From: an uncultured Collinsella sp.
GTDB taxonomy: Bacteria > Actinomycetota > Coriobacteriia > Coriobacteriales > Coriobacteriaceae
Direction: 5' to 3'
NCBI GenBank assembly: GCA_900758845.1
Contig: CAAESW010000045.1
Location: forward strand, 1 to 64,000
DNA length: 64,000 nt
Shown here: piece by piece, positions 1 to 8,806 of the stretch
Position numbering within the stretch: position 1 is the stretch's first letter
How the letters are laid out: every line of letters starts with the position of its first letter
Notes under the pieces: generated by a model
Seen by the model: the letters and a program-made list of their open reading frames with translations, nothing else
Database searches by the model: none
Told to the model about the DNA's origin: nothing
Position numbers and translations under genes: made by a program

Positions 1-116
1 ACAATGCTTATCTTTTGGTCTTTGGTTCGGAATAGTGTAGTGCTGGCGGTCTATCTCTTGTTTTCGGTTGCTTGCTTCCTTACCGTACATGAGCATTGAG
101 AGAAGGAGACAAGCAG

Positions 117-386
117 ATGTTGGGTTACGAAGAAAAGATATAGCGCCTCGAACTGCTCGACGCGGTGGCAGATGCCGGGAGGCTGGCGAGGGGCCTGGAC
201 CAGCTGCTCGAGTCCCTGGCTCACGCCGACCAGCTGGACCCGCTCGACGTCGAGGGGGTCCTGGCCCTGAGGTCTATAAGCGAGAGGTGTGCCGAGCGCA
301 TCGGCGACGCGGCGCGCATCCTGGAGGCTCAGAACGAGGTCCTCTATGCGGAGGAGCGGGCCAAAGTCAAACCGCGCGATAACTGA
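117..386 (+). pseudogene. Small helical protein gene interrupted by an in-frame TAG
   Basis: An ATG at 117 has a strong Shine-Dalgarno (AAGGAGA, 8 nt upstream) but meets TAG at 141-143 after eight codons (MLGYEEKI). The same frame then continues open to a stop ending at 386 with an amphipathic alpha-helical sequence (RLELLDAVADAGRL onward), so the TAG most likely replaced GAG or a similar codon. Translation could restart at GTG 165, giving 73 aa, but no good ribosome site precedes it. The product is not recognised; it resembles short coiled accessory proteins of mobile elements. It may be a true nonsense mutation or a sequencing error. It lies upstream of the defence-like operon on the same strand. 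Confidence 0.5.
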
Positions 387-513
387 GGAACGAAACCCGG
401 TCCGGAAACTGTTCCTTGATTCCGGCCGGATGATCTTCTCCGCCGCCCGGTGTCGCATTGTGTCCGAGCGGCTGATGTCCCCCTATTCCCAGTGCCGCGG
501 CGTACCGCTGCGT

Positions 514-519
514 TATAAT
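514..519 (+). promoter_or_regulatory. Candidate -10 box for the defence-like operon
   Basis: A perfect TATAAT lies 45 bases upstream of the first gene of the block, in a locally AT-rich patch. No good -35 hexamer is visible 17 nt upstream, so activity may depend on an activator or an extended -10. Placement upstream of a tightly packed operon is the main support. Confidence 0.4.
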
Positions 520-563
520 TCAGAAAACGCATTTGTATTGCATTTCGAGGGATAGAGGCGCGA

Positions 564-776
564 ATGTCTAACGGCTATAAGGAGCTCATCAAGGGTAACC
601 CCGGCGAGACCGAGATCAGGAGCTTCCTGGTAAACGGCGACCAGGTATCTGTGACCCTGCGCATCCCCGACACCCTGCGCGACGCGGCGAAGGAGGAGGC
701 TGCCCTTCGCGGCATGAGCTTCTCCGCCTTTGTGCGCACTTGCATGATCGAAGAGCTCGCGAAGAAGGGACAATAG
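564..776 (+). CDS. Ribbon-helix-helix (CopG-like) small protein
   Basis: This 70-aa protein has a beta strand rich in alternating hydrophobics (QVSVTLRIP) followed by two helices (LRDAAKEEAALRGMSFSAFVRTCMIEEL), the pattern of the ribbon-helix-helix DNA-binding fold. It ends three bases before the methyltransferase gene, so it is probably the first gene of the operon. By analogy with CopG-type proteins and with the controller proteins of restriction systems, it may repress its own promoter; that is inference. It could also be the antitoxin half of a pair, but no toxin gene is visible beside it. Confidence 0.65.
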   Translation: MSNGYKELIKGNPGETEIRSFLVNGDQVSVTLRIPDTLRDAAKEEAALRGMSFSAFVRTCMIEELAKKGQ

Positions 777-779
777 CCC

Positions 780-2905
780 GTGACGGAGCCAATGCACGAC
801 ATCTCGGTCGAAGGCTTCATAGAGTCCTTCGACCGCCGATACCCGACTTTCATTCTCAAGACGTTGCTGTGCGACCGCACTACGGGGCGCAACATCATAT
901 GGGCCGACAACGAATACGAGGCCCTAGGCGACGGCTACATGGGCGATGACGAGATGACCGTCGAGAAGATCACGGGCATGAACTCCGGCGTCATCAAGCC
1001 GCGCATCGCCAAAGAGCAGGAGAAGCAATCCCAGCGCACCAAGAGCCGCGCCGAGGTGTTCACCCCGTCATGGCTGTGCAATCAGATGAACAACGACTTG
1101 GACGAGGCTTGGTTCGGCCGGCGCGATGTCTTCAACACCGAGATCGTTGCGGATGATGGCGCCAATACATGGACGCCGACTAGTGATCCAATCGAATTTC
1201 CAAAGTCAAAGGGACACGGCTGGCGCGCATACGTGGAGGCTACGCGGCTCGAGATCACGTGTGGCGAGGCGCCGTTTGTGTGCTCGCGCTACGACACCGT
1301 GACGGGAGACGAGCTACCCGTAAGCGAGCGCGTAGGCTTCCTTGACCGCAAGCTTCGCGTTGTGACCGAGAAGACCAAGACTCGCAAGGAATGGGTGCGC
1401 CGGGCCCTCGACGCGCTGCGCGCGACGTACGGCTTCGAGTACCAGGGCGACAACCTGCTTATTGCTCGCGTCAATGTGCTCGAGACGTTCGTCGAGCATC
1501 TCCGCAATCGCTGGGGGTCGGGCCCCCAACAGGACGAGCTCGAGCAGGCGGCATGGATCGTTTCCTGGAACTTCTGGCAGATGAACGGCTTCACAGACGC
1601 CGTGCCCACCAACAAGATGGGCGCCGAGGTGGAGTCGACCCTGGGGACGTTCGAGGAGCCCGAGCCGGAGCCGATGCAACCGTCGCTTTTCGACCTGTTC
1701 GATGACGTATTCCCCGACGAGACAACCGAAGAGACCAAAGAAGAGGAGCCAAGGGAAACGGTTCCCCTCTGCGTGATATACGACTGGCAGAACGGCGAGC
1801 CCTTCGAGTTCGCCGCATTGAAAGGTGAGGCAGCAATTATGGGAAAGAAGTTCTATGCGGTAATCGGTAATCCCCATATCAGCTTTCAGTGGCGGAACAA
1901 GATTCTGGCAATAAGACCTATGCACCGCCCATCTATCACGAGTTTATGGACTCGGCGTTCAAGGTTTCCGACAAGGTGGAGCTTGTCACTCCCGCTAGAT
2001 TCCTATTTGACGCCGGCTCAACCCCAAAGGCCTGGAACAGGAAGATGCTTAACGACCCCCATTTCAAAGTGATGAGCTATAAAGCGGATGCGTCCAGCGC
2101 CTTTCCGAATACCGACATCAAGGGCGGTGTTGCCGTTACCTATCGAGATGCTGATCGGGATTTCGGTGCGATAGAAGTGTTCACACATTTCGATGAGCTT
2201 CGTACCATCAAAGAGAAGGTTGTAAAACATGGCATCCAACCCCTCGGCGATATCATCTTCGCGGCCGATAGCTACCACTTCACTGAAGCCATGCACGAAG
2301 ACCATCCCGAGATTCGTTATGTTGACGACGACCATGGTCTGTTGAGCAAGAACCACGACTATGACCTTAAGACAAACGTTCTCGACAACCTTAACAATGT
2401 AGTTTTCTTTGACGAGATGCCTGGCGACGGAGATAGTTGCATCAGAATCTTTGGCAGAGGTCGCGCCGGAAGAGCTTACAAGTTCATTTCCGCCAGATAT
2501 ATCGCTCCGCATCCGAACCTCGACAAATGGAAAGTACTTGTTCCTGCCGCCAACGGATCGGGCGCGCTTGGAGAAGTGCTTTCTACGCCCTTAATAGGGC
2601 GGCCCTTAATAGGGCATACGCAGTCCTTCATAAGCATTGGCAGTTTCAATTCCGAAGCGGAAGCTACGGCTCTCCTCAAATACATAAAATCGAAGTTCGC
2701 TCGGACCATGCTCGGAATTCTGAAGATTACGCAGCACAATCCCGCACCAAAATGGAAGTATGTCCCCCTACAGGACTTTACTTCTGACTCCGACATCGAT
2801 TGGTCGCAGTCTGTTGCTGACATCGACCGTCAGCTCTATGCGAAGTACGGCCTCGACGACGAGGAGATTCAGTTCATCGAATCCCATGTGAAGGAGATGG
2901 ACTAG
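780..2905 (+). pseudogene. Eco57I-type DNA methyltransferase, frameshifted in its catalytic NPPY motif
   Basis: Two overlapping frames (780-2072 and 1889-2905) are the halves of one N6-adenine methyltransferase. The first half carries FTP (aa 94-96) and LEITCGEAPF (aa 157-166, the SAM-binding region in this family). It reaches VIGNP and then goes off frame at the C4 run 1872-1875. Adding one C gives VIGNPPYQLSVAEQDSG, restoring motif IV (NPPY, aa 364-367) and joining the second half, for 708 aa in total. The C-terminal half should hold the target-recognition domain; it is visibly less GC-rich than its neighbours. The gene starts three bases after the RHH gene and ends two bases before the helicase gene. 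As read it cannot make an active enzyme. The lesion may be real decay, phase variation or a base-call error. Confidence 0.85.
2588..2617 (+). repeat. 15-bp in-frame tandem duplication in the methyltransferase recognition half
   Basis: The unit CCCTTAATAGGGC plus two bases occurs twice in immediate succession (2588-2602 and 2603-2617), coding PLIGR then PLIGH. Because the unit is a multiple of three, gain or loss of a copy would change the protein without breaking frame. Confidence 0.9.
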
Positions 2906-2907
2906 CA

Positions 2908-5900
2908 ATGGCGAGCATCGACATCTCCCAGATCATCGAGACCACCGCTCCCGCGGTGCCGCAGATCTATGCCTACACCACGCCCGAGATCGTCCGCCAC
3001 AACGGCTGGACCAAGATCGGCTACACCGAGCAGGACGTGCGCGAGCGAATCAAACAGCAAACGCACACCGCCGACGTGCAGTGGCATCTGGAGTGGAGCG
3101 GCAACGCCACGTGGGAGCACCGTGCGGGCACGTTCCATGACACCGACTTCCACGCCTACCTCGAGAAGCAGGGCGTCGAGCGCGAACCCAAGAAGGAATG
3201 GTTCAAGATTAGCGGCGAGGAGTCTCACCAGCAGTTCTACCGGTTCCGCGACACCGACGGCGTGCTGGACGCACCCGGCGCTGCCTCCTACACCCTGCGC
3301 GCCGAGCAGCAGCGCGCAGTGGAGCAGACGGGAGCCTTCGCCCGCGCCCATTGGGACGAGGGCGGCGCGCACGGCGGCGAGTTCCTGTGGAACGCCAAGC
3401 CGCGCTTCGGCAAGACGCTCACCGCATACGACCTGTGCCGCAGTATCGGCGCGCAGAAGGTGCTCATCGTCACCAACCGCCCTGCCATCGCCAACTCCTG
3501 GTACGACGACTACGTGAAGTTCGTGGGCTTGGAGGGCGGCTACCGCTTCATCAGCGGCGTGGACGCTCTGACCGGCAAGCCCTACTGCCTCAGCCGCGAG
3601 GAGTACCTGCGCGCCATCCGCAACGACCCGGAAGGCCCCAAGGGGTTCATCGAGTTCGTGAGCCTTCAGGACCTCAAGGGCTCCATCCGCTTCGGCGGCG
3701 TGTACCAGAAGCTCGACGAGGTGGCCGACCTCACCTGGGACGTGCTCATCATCGACGAGGCACACGAGGGCGTGGACACCTTCAAGACCGACGTGGCATT
3801 CGACCACATCAAGCGCCGCTTCACGCTGCACCTCTCTGGCACGCCCTTCAAGGCCATCGCAAACGAGAAGTTCGCCGACGACGCCATCTACAACTGGACC
3901 TATGCCGACGAGCAGCAGGCCAAGCGTGACTGGCCTGCCGACTCTGAGCAGCCGAACCCCTACGCCAACCTCCCCAAGCTCAACCTGCTCACCTACCAGA
4001 TGAGCGACATCGTCGAGCAGGAGGCCCGCGGCGGCATGGAGATTGATGGCGAGCAGACCGAGTTCGCCTTCGACCTCAACGAGTTCTTCTCGACCAAGCA
4101 CAACGGCGGCTTCGTGCACGACGCCGACGTGGATAAGTTCCTCGACGCGCTCACCACGCAGGAGAAGTTCCCGTTCTCGACACCCGGGCTGCGCGACGAG
4201 CTGCGTCACACGTTCTGGATGCTCAACCGCGTCGACTCCGCCCGCGCCCTCGCCAAGAAGCTGCAGGCGCACCCCGTCTTCAAGGATTACGAGGTGGTAC
4301 TCGCTGCTGGCGACGGCAAGATCGACGCCGATGACGAGAACGAGAAATCGCTCGACAAGGTACGCCGCGCGATCAAGGACCACGACAGGACCATCACCCT
4401 TTCGGTCGGCCAGCTGACCACGGGCGTGACCGTGCCGGAGTGGACCGCCGTGCTCATGCTCTCGAACATGGCGAGCCCCGCACTGTACATGCAGGCGGCC
4501 TTCCGCAGCCAGAACCCGTGCCTGTTCGACCTGGGCGGCGGCAACTACGCGCGCAAGGAGAACGCCTACGTCTTCGACTTCGACCCGGCGCGCACGCTTA
4601 CTATCTTTGAGCAGTTCGCCAACGACCTGTACGGCGAGACCGCGCGCGGCGGCGGCGATGTCGAAACGCGCGAGCGCCATATCCGTCAGTTGCTGAACTT
4701 CTTCCCCGTCTACGGCGAGGACGAAGAGGGGCAGATGGTCGAGCTCGACGCCGAGCAGGTGCTCAGCGTGCCGAGGCGCATCCATGCCCGCGAGGTGGTC
4801 AGGCGCGGCTTTATGAGCAACTTCCTGTTCCAGAACATCGCGAGCGTCTTCCGCGCGCCGGCAGAGGTCGTGGAGATCATCCAGCGCTTCGATCCCTACG
4901 AGCAGGGCAAGGCACAGAACGCCGAGAAGAACAAGGTCGAGATCGATGAGGGCACGGCCGACGAGCTCTCCATCAACGACGAGGGCGAGGTGGAGATTCC
5001 CGACGAGCAGGTCGTAGGCAAGGCTGCGGACATCTTCGGGCCGAAGGTCTACGGCGACATCGCCGTCGAATTCTCAGGCCACATGGACGACATCGCGAAA
5101 GCCCACGAGGCCGATGACGACGATCGGGTGATGCTCGACAACCTCAAGGAGGCCTTCAAGCAGAGCGTGACCGCGCCTCTGGTACAGGCCGCCAAGGAGA
5201 GCTACGGCAGCGAGCTCAAGCCGCGCCAGCAGCAGCAGATCGAGCGCAAGGTCCAGGCGGACGCCGACATCCAACTCAACCGCCAGGTCGGCGACTACCA
5301 GATTCAGGCGCGCCGCATCGAGCAGTCGCGCAAGGACGAGCTCAAGGCGGCGACAAGCGAGACCGAGCGCGCCGAGGTGAACAAGCGCCATGACGAGCAG
5401 AAAGCGGAGGCGTTCCAGACGCTCGCCCAGAAGCTCGAGGACTCCCGCGAGGAGCTCGTGCAACGCGCCGGCGAGACCGTGGTGCGCGAGGTGGAGACGG
5501 CGAAGAAAGAGGACGAGAAGCAGGGCATCGAGGACAAGGTGCGCGCTCATCTGCGCGGCTTCTCGCGTACCATCCCGTCGTTCCTCATGGCCTACGGCGA
5601 AGAGGGCACGACGCTCGCGAACTTCGACACCGTGATCCCCGCTGACGTCTTCCAGGACGTCACGAGCATCACCGTTGATGAGTTCCGCTTTTTGCGTGAT
5701 GGCGGCGACTACACCGATGGCGAGACCGGCGAGGTAAAGCGCTTCGTTGGGCACCTCTTCGACGAGGTCGTATTCAACGACTCCGTGAGCGAGTTCATCA
5801 AGCTGCGCGAACGCCTGGCCAATTACTTCGACGAGTCCCAGACAGAGGACATCTTCGACTACGTGCCGCCCCAGAAGACCAATCAGATCTTCACGCCGCG

Positions 5901-6291
5901 CAACGTCGTGGTTCAGATGGTGGACCTCTTCGAGAAGGAGAACCCGGGCTGCTTCGATGACCCGAGCCACACCTTCGCCGACCTGTATATGAAGTCTGGC
6001 CTCTACATCACCGAGATCATCAAGCGCCTGTACCGAAGCGAGGGCATGAAGGCCGCCTTCCCGGACGACCGCGAGCGTTTGGACCACATCCTGGAGCATC
6101 AGGTGTTCGGCATCGCGCCCACCAAGATTATCTACGAGATTGCCACCCACTTCATCCTGGGTTTCCACGACGAGGTCGGCCAAGGATGTGACTCTAACTT
6201 CGAGCTCGCGGACGCCGCGGAGCTCGCCAAGGAGGGCACGCTGGAGGCATACGTCGAGCGCGTCTTCGGGCCCAAGCTGGGCGAGGCGTAG
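2908..6291 (+). CDS. GIY-YIG-like nuclease / SF2 helicase / degenerate methyltransferase-like fusion
   Basis: This 1127-aa protein starts with a GIY-YIG (T5orf172-like) region: IYAY at aa 20-23 and the KIGYT segment near aa 36-40. It continues into a superfamily 2 helicase with motif I AKPRFGKT (163-170), DEAH (283-286), SGTPF (310-314) and a motif VI-like QAAFRSQNP (about 530-538). A charged coiled region follows. The last ~140 residues have a methylase-like FTP (about 995), a DLYMKSG segment and FGIAPTK, but no NPPY. It is therefore likely the translocating and cleaving partner of the upstream methyltransferase. The nuclease assignment rests on the short N-terminal motif; the helicase assignment is firm. 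The spacing of two bases to the gene before and three to the gene after implies one transcript. Confidence 0.88.
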   Translation: MASIDISQIIETTAPAVPQIYAYTTPEIVRHNGWTKIGYTEQDVRERIKQQTHTADVQWHLEWSGNATWEHRAGTFHDTDFHAYLEKQGVEREPKKEWFKISGEESHQQFYRFRDTDGVLDAPGAASYTLRAEQQRAVEQTGAFARAHWDEGGAHGGEFLWNAKPRFGKTLTAYDLCRSIGAQKVLIVTNRPAIANSWYDDYVKFVGLEGGYRFISGVDALTGKPYCLSREEYLRAIRNDPEGPKGFIEFVSLQDLKGSIRFGGVYQKLDEVADLTWDVLIIDEAHEGVDTFKTDVAFDHIKRRFTLHLSGTPFKAIANEKFADDAIYNWTYADEQQAKRDWPADSEQPNPYANLPKLNLLTYQMSDIVEQEARGGMEIDGEQTEFAFDLNEFFSTKHNGGFVHDADVDKFLDALTTQEKFPFSTPGLRDELRHTFWMLNRVDSARALAKKLQAHPVFKDYEVVLAAGDGKIDADDENEKSLDKVRRAIKDHDRTITLSVGQLTTGVTVPEWTAVLMLSNMASPALYMQAAFRSQNPCLFDLGGGNYARKENAYVFDFDPARTLTIFEQFANDLYGETARGGGDVETRERHIRQLLNFFPVYGEDEEGQMVELDAEQVLSVPRRIHAREVVRRGFMSNFLFQNIASVFRAPAEVVEIIQRFDPYEQGKAQNAEKNKVEIDEGTADELSINDEGEVEIPDEQVVGKAADIFGPKVYGDIAVEFSGHMDDIAKAHEADDDDRVMLDNLKEAFKQSVTAPLVQAAKESYGSELKPRQQQQIERKVQADADIQLNRQVGDYQIQARRIEQSRKDELKAATSETERAEVNKRHDEQKAEAFQTLAQKLEDSREELVQRAGETVVREVETAKKEDEKQGIEDKVRAHLRGFSRTIPSFLMAYGEEGTTLANFDTVIPADVFQDVTSITVDEFRFLRDGGDYTDGETGEVKRFVGHLFDEVVFNDSVSEFIKLRERLANYFDESQTEDIFDYVPPQKTNQIFTPRNVVVQMVDLFEKENPGCFDDPSHTFADLYMKSGLYITEIIKRLYRSEGMKAAFPDDRERLDHILEHQVFGIAPTKIIYEIATHFILGFHDEVGQGCDSNFELADAAELAKEGTLEAYVERVFGPKLGEA

Positions 6292-6294
6292 CGC

Positions 6295-7608
6295 GTGGCG
6301 GAAGTAGTCGACAGCAAACAGGATGGGCGTGCAGAGGCTGCGCGAGCGGCGGTGAGTGCGGCACGGCGTGAGGATACCGAACTTTGCGCCCGTCTAGTCT
6401 TTCGCGTCTCGCGCAATGAGCTAAGGCGCGTGGGGATCACCACGCCCATCGCTCTCTACGATGAGCTGAAGCAGGTCTTCTGGAACGCAGACGAGGGCGT
6501 CACCCTGGGCGACCACCTCTCTGTCGGGTTCGGCAAGGTCGACCGCCGCCGTCAGGTGCGCGCCTTCGCCGAGCGCCATGCGGACGAGCCCAGAAACGTC
6601 GCCGCGAAAGCCTACGAGCGCGAATACGGCTTCAGCGCAGGCATCGCCGCGATATGGCTCGACCTGTTCGCCGAGCCCGCGGACGTGAGCTTCTCGGAGT
6701 GGCTTGGCGTCGAGGTCGCTGAATGCCCGACGGGCGCCCCGGCCTCCCGTGCGGATGTGCCCGTAGCGCACGACACCGAGCGCGAGGCACCCACCCTCGA
6801 GGGCTTCCTTGCCCGGGAGCTTGCCGGCCGCATCTGCGACGAAGGCCTCGTGCGTCGGCGCTTCGCCTTCGAGTTTCCCGACGATCCGCCCGAAGCGCTC
6901 GACCGCGGCATCGAGGATGCGGGCTACTACGAGGACCGCGGCTTGCTCTTCCGAGAAGGGAGCACCCCGAACGACCACTTCACGCGGCTGCTGGCCGAGC
7001 ATCCGTCTTTCGCGAAGGGCGACGCCGGCTTCGAGAACGCCGTGTGGCAGCACCCCGCCTTCCGCCAGGTGCTGCGCCAGGCGCTTTCGGACCACCGCTT
7101 ACTTCTCTACGAGGGCGACAGCTACATCTCGTTCTCGCGGCTGCACGACGTGCTAGGCGCGCGCATGGCGGACATCGAGTCGTACGCGCCCGCGGTGAGC
7201 GTGGATGCGCCCGAAGGCGAGCCCTTCACCGTGGCGAGCCTGCGCGCGGGCGGCGCCACTCCGCATCCGCTGTACGGGCTGGACATGCCCGACGACTTCT
7301 ACGAGGGACTGCTCGACGCGGGAGGGCTCCTGCGCAGCTGCACGCTCGCCGGAACCAAGGTGTTCGTCGCCGGAGGCGAGGGGCGGCTTTCCGCAGCCGA
7401 CCTCATCGAGTGGATCGTCGCCCACCATGAGGGAATCGAGCGCGATGACCTGCCGAGACTGCTCGCGAACGATCTGGGCATCACGTGCCCGGCACCGCTT
7501 CTGACGACGACCATTTACAACTCCGACGTCTACTACGACGACATCGGGGACGCATATTACTCATCCATGGAGGCATGGAAGAAGGAGGCACGAAATGAGC
7601 TTGCTTGA
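6295..7608 (+). CDS. Unknown 437-aa operon protein
   Basis: I do not recognise this protein. It starts with GTG three bases after the helicase stop and overlaps the next gene by 14 bases, so it is clearly translated with the operon. It is acidic and soluble in appearance, with no signal peptide or membrane segment. The first ~125 residues look like a compact helical domain containing a GFGKVDRRRQ segment. The remainder has repeated short blocks with aromatic and acidic residues (for example YNSDVYYDDIGDAYY near the C terminus). No Walker, nuclease or methylase motif is visible. The context suggests a specificity, scaffold or sensor subunit of the same system; that is inference only. Confidence 0.75.
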   Translation: MAEVVDSKQDGRAEAARAAVSAARREDTELCARLVFRVSRNELRRVGITTPIALYDELKQVFWNADEGVTLGDHLSVGFGKVDRRRQVRAFAERHADEPRNVAAKAYEREYGFSAGIAAIWLDLFAEPADVSFSEWLGVEVAECPTGAPASRADVPVAHDTEREAPTLEGFLARELAGRICDEGLVRRRFAFEFPDDPPEALDRGIEDAGYYEDRGLLFREGSTPNDHFTRLLAEHPSFAKGDAGFENAVWQHPAFRQVLRQALSDHRLLLYEGDSYISFSRLHDVLGARMADIESYAPAVSVDAPEGEPFTVASLRAGGATPHPLYGLDMPDDFYEGLLDAGGLLRSCTLAGTKVFVAGGEGRLSAADLIEWIVAHHEGIERDDLPRLLANDLGITCPAPLLTTTIYNSDVYYDDIGDAYYSSMEAWKKEARNELA

Positions 7609-8806
7609 GGAAGGGATCGCGACTGGCAACGTCCTGCCGACGGGTCGCAAGGAGAAGCACTCCATCGACAACGTGACGCGCGACTTCGACATCTACCGCA
7701 TCAAGTGCGATCTGCTGTTCTACAACGACCAGAACGACCGCATCGCCACTTGGGTAAGCGAGTACAACTCCGCGCAGGGCGCGGATCTGCTCGCCCTTGG
7801 CCGCGACGAGTACAACGGCGTCATCGAGGACTTCATCGTCGAGAGCAACCCCGGCGCGCTCAGGAAGACCGAGAAGAGCATCGCCCTTCGCGGCCAGCTT
7901 AGGCCGGGCATCGTGCTCAACGACGGACGCGTCATCGACGGCAACCGACGCCTGACCTGCGTCCGCCGCCTCGCGCGGGCGAACAACGAGGCGGGCTGGT
8001 TCGAGGCCGCCATCCTCGACGACGCCACAGGCAGCGACCCCAAGCGCATCAAGCTGCTCGAGCTCGCCATCCAAATCGGCGAAGAGGAGAAGGTGGCGTA
8101 CGATCCCGTCGACCGCCTCGTCGGCGTATACCGCGACGTGGTTAAGAACCACCTCATAACCCCTGCGGAGTACGGCAACGCGACGGGCATGACCGAGGCG
8201 GAGGTGAAAAAACTCGTCGACCGCGCCCAGTACATGGAGGAGTTCCTCGAATTCTGCCAGGCCCCCGAGCAGTACCACCTCGCCCGCGCCCTCAAGGTCG
8301 ATGGCCCCTTGGGCGAGTTCAGCCGCGTGCTGAAGAAGTACGACAACAGGCGCGACAAACAGCTTGTCAAACGACTCATGTTCGCCAACATGGTGGTGCA
8401 GCCCGAGGGCGACATCACCCGATACGTGAGAGACTTCGGCAGCGTGGCAGGCACGGATGCGGAGGCCGACTTCAAGGCCGCCGAGCTGCAGGCCATGTCC
8501 GAGCTCCTCGAGAAGATGGGTCCCGACGCCCTCACGCGCGAGAAGGTGAGCGAGCTGCGCTCGGACGGCAACCTCGTCGACGGCTTCAAGCGCGCAGGCG
8601 ACCGCGCAAGAGAGACCGTGCGCCGCGTCAAGCTCATGGACACGCCCGCCAAGAAATCCGCCGACTGCCTCTCCGAGCTCGAGAAGATCCTTCCCGAGAT
8701 GCTCGACGTGCTGGGACCCGACGAGCTCGAGAAGGTGCGCCGCAACCTCGTTGCCGTCGCCGACAAGGTGGAAGAGCTGATCGGTGAGATCGATGAGCGC
8801 GCCTAG
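7595..8806 (+). CDS. ParB/Srx-like domain protein
   Basis: This 403-aa protein has an N-terminal ParB-like fold signature: an RGQLRPGIVLNDGRVIDGNRRL stretch near aa 97-120, in which DGNRR matches the GxRR box of ParB and DndB-like proteins. A helical middle region with a ParB-type helix-turn-helix (GNATGMTEAEVKKLVDRAQ, about aa 195-213) follows, then a long charged helical C terminus. ParB-family folds bind CTP or act as nucleases and DNA clamps; which applies here cannot be told from sequence. It overlaps its upstream neighbour by 14 bases and its downstream neighbour by 14 (if the ATG at 8793 is used). A chromosome-partition role is unlikely because there is no ParA gene beside it. Confidence 0.75.
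   Translation: MSLLEEGIATGNVLPTGRKEKHSIDNVTRDFDIYRIKCDLLFYNDQNDRIATWVSEYNSAQGADLLALGRDEYNGVIEDFIVESNPGALRKTEKSIALRGQLRPGIVLNDGRVIDGNRRLTCVRRLARANNEAGWFEAAILDDATGSDPKRIKLLELAIQIGEEEKVAYDPVDRLVGVYRDVVKNHLITPAEYGNATGMTEAEVKKLVDRAQYMEEFLEFCQAPEQYHLARALKVDGPLGEFSRVLKKYDNRRDKQLVKRLMFANMVVQPEGDITRYVRDFGSVAGTDAEADFKAAELQAMSELLEKMGPDALTREKVSELRSDGNLVDGFKRAGDRARETVRRVKLMDTPAKKSADCLSELEKILPEMLDVLGPDELEKVRRNLVAVADKVEELIGEIDERA

Noticed and set aside
117..143. Recoded amber codon (pyrrolysine) in the small gene
   Set aside because: No pyrrolysine genes are visible, the interrupted product is not an amine methyltransferase, and a simple GAG-to-TAG change explains it.
1..560. Left attachment site of the guaA island
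   Set aside because: I searched for the guaA tail (CTACTCCCACTCGATGG) and for TACTCCC clusters in this stretch and found none; the left boundary must lie outside the window or be degenerate.
2902..4785. Long open frame (about 627 codons) on the minus strand opposite the helicase gene
   Set aside because: It is a high-GC antisense shadow: the composition is dominated by Val, Leu, Ala, His and Arg, there is no ribosome site, and it lies wholly within a gene with strong SF2 motifs. The same applies to long antisense frames over guaA, glnN, metH and the UPF0210 gene.
7595..8806. Plasmid or chromosome partition system
   Set aside because: There is no ParA ATPase next to the ParB-like gene and no parS-type repeats; overlap with SNF2 and the unknown gene places it in the defence-like operon.
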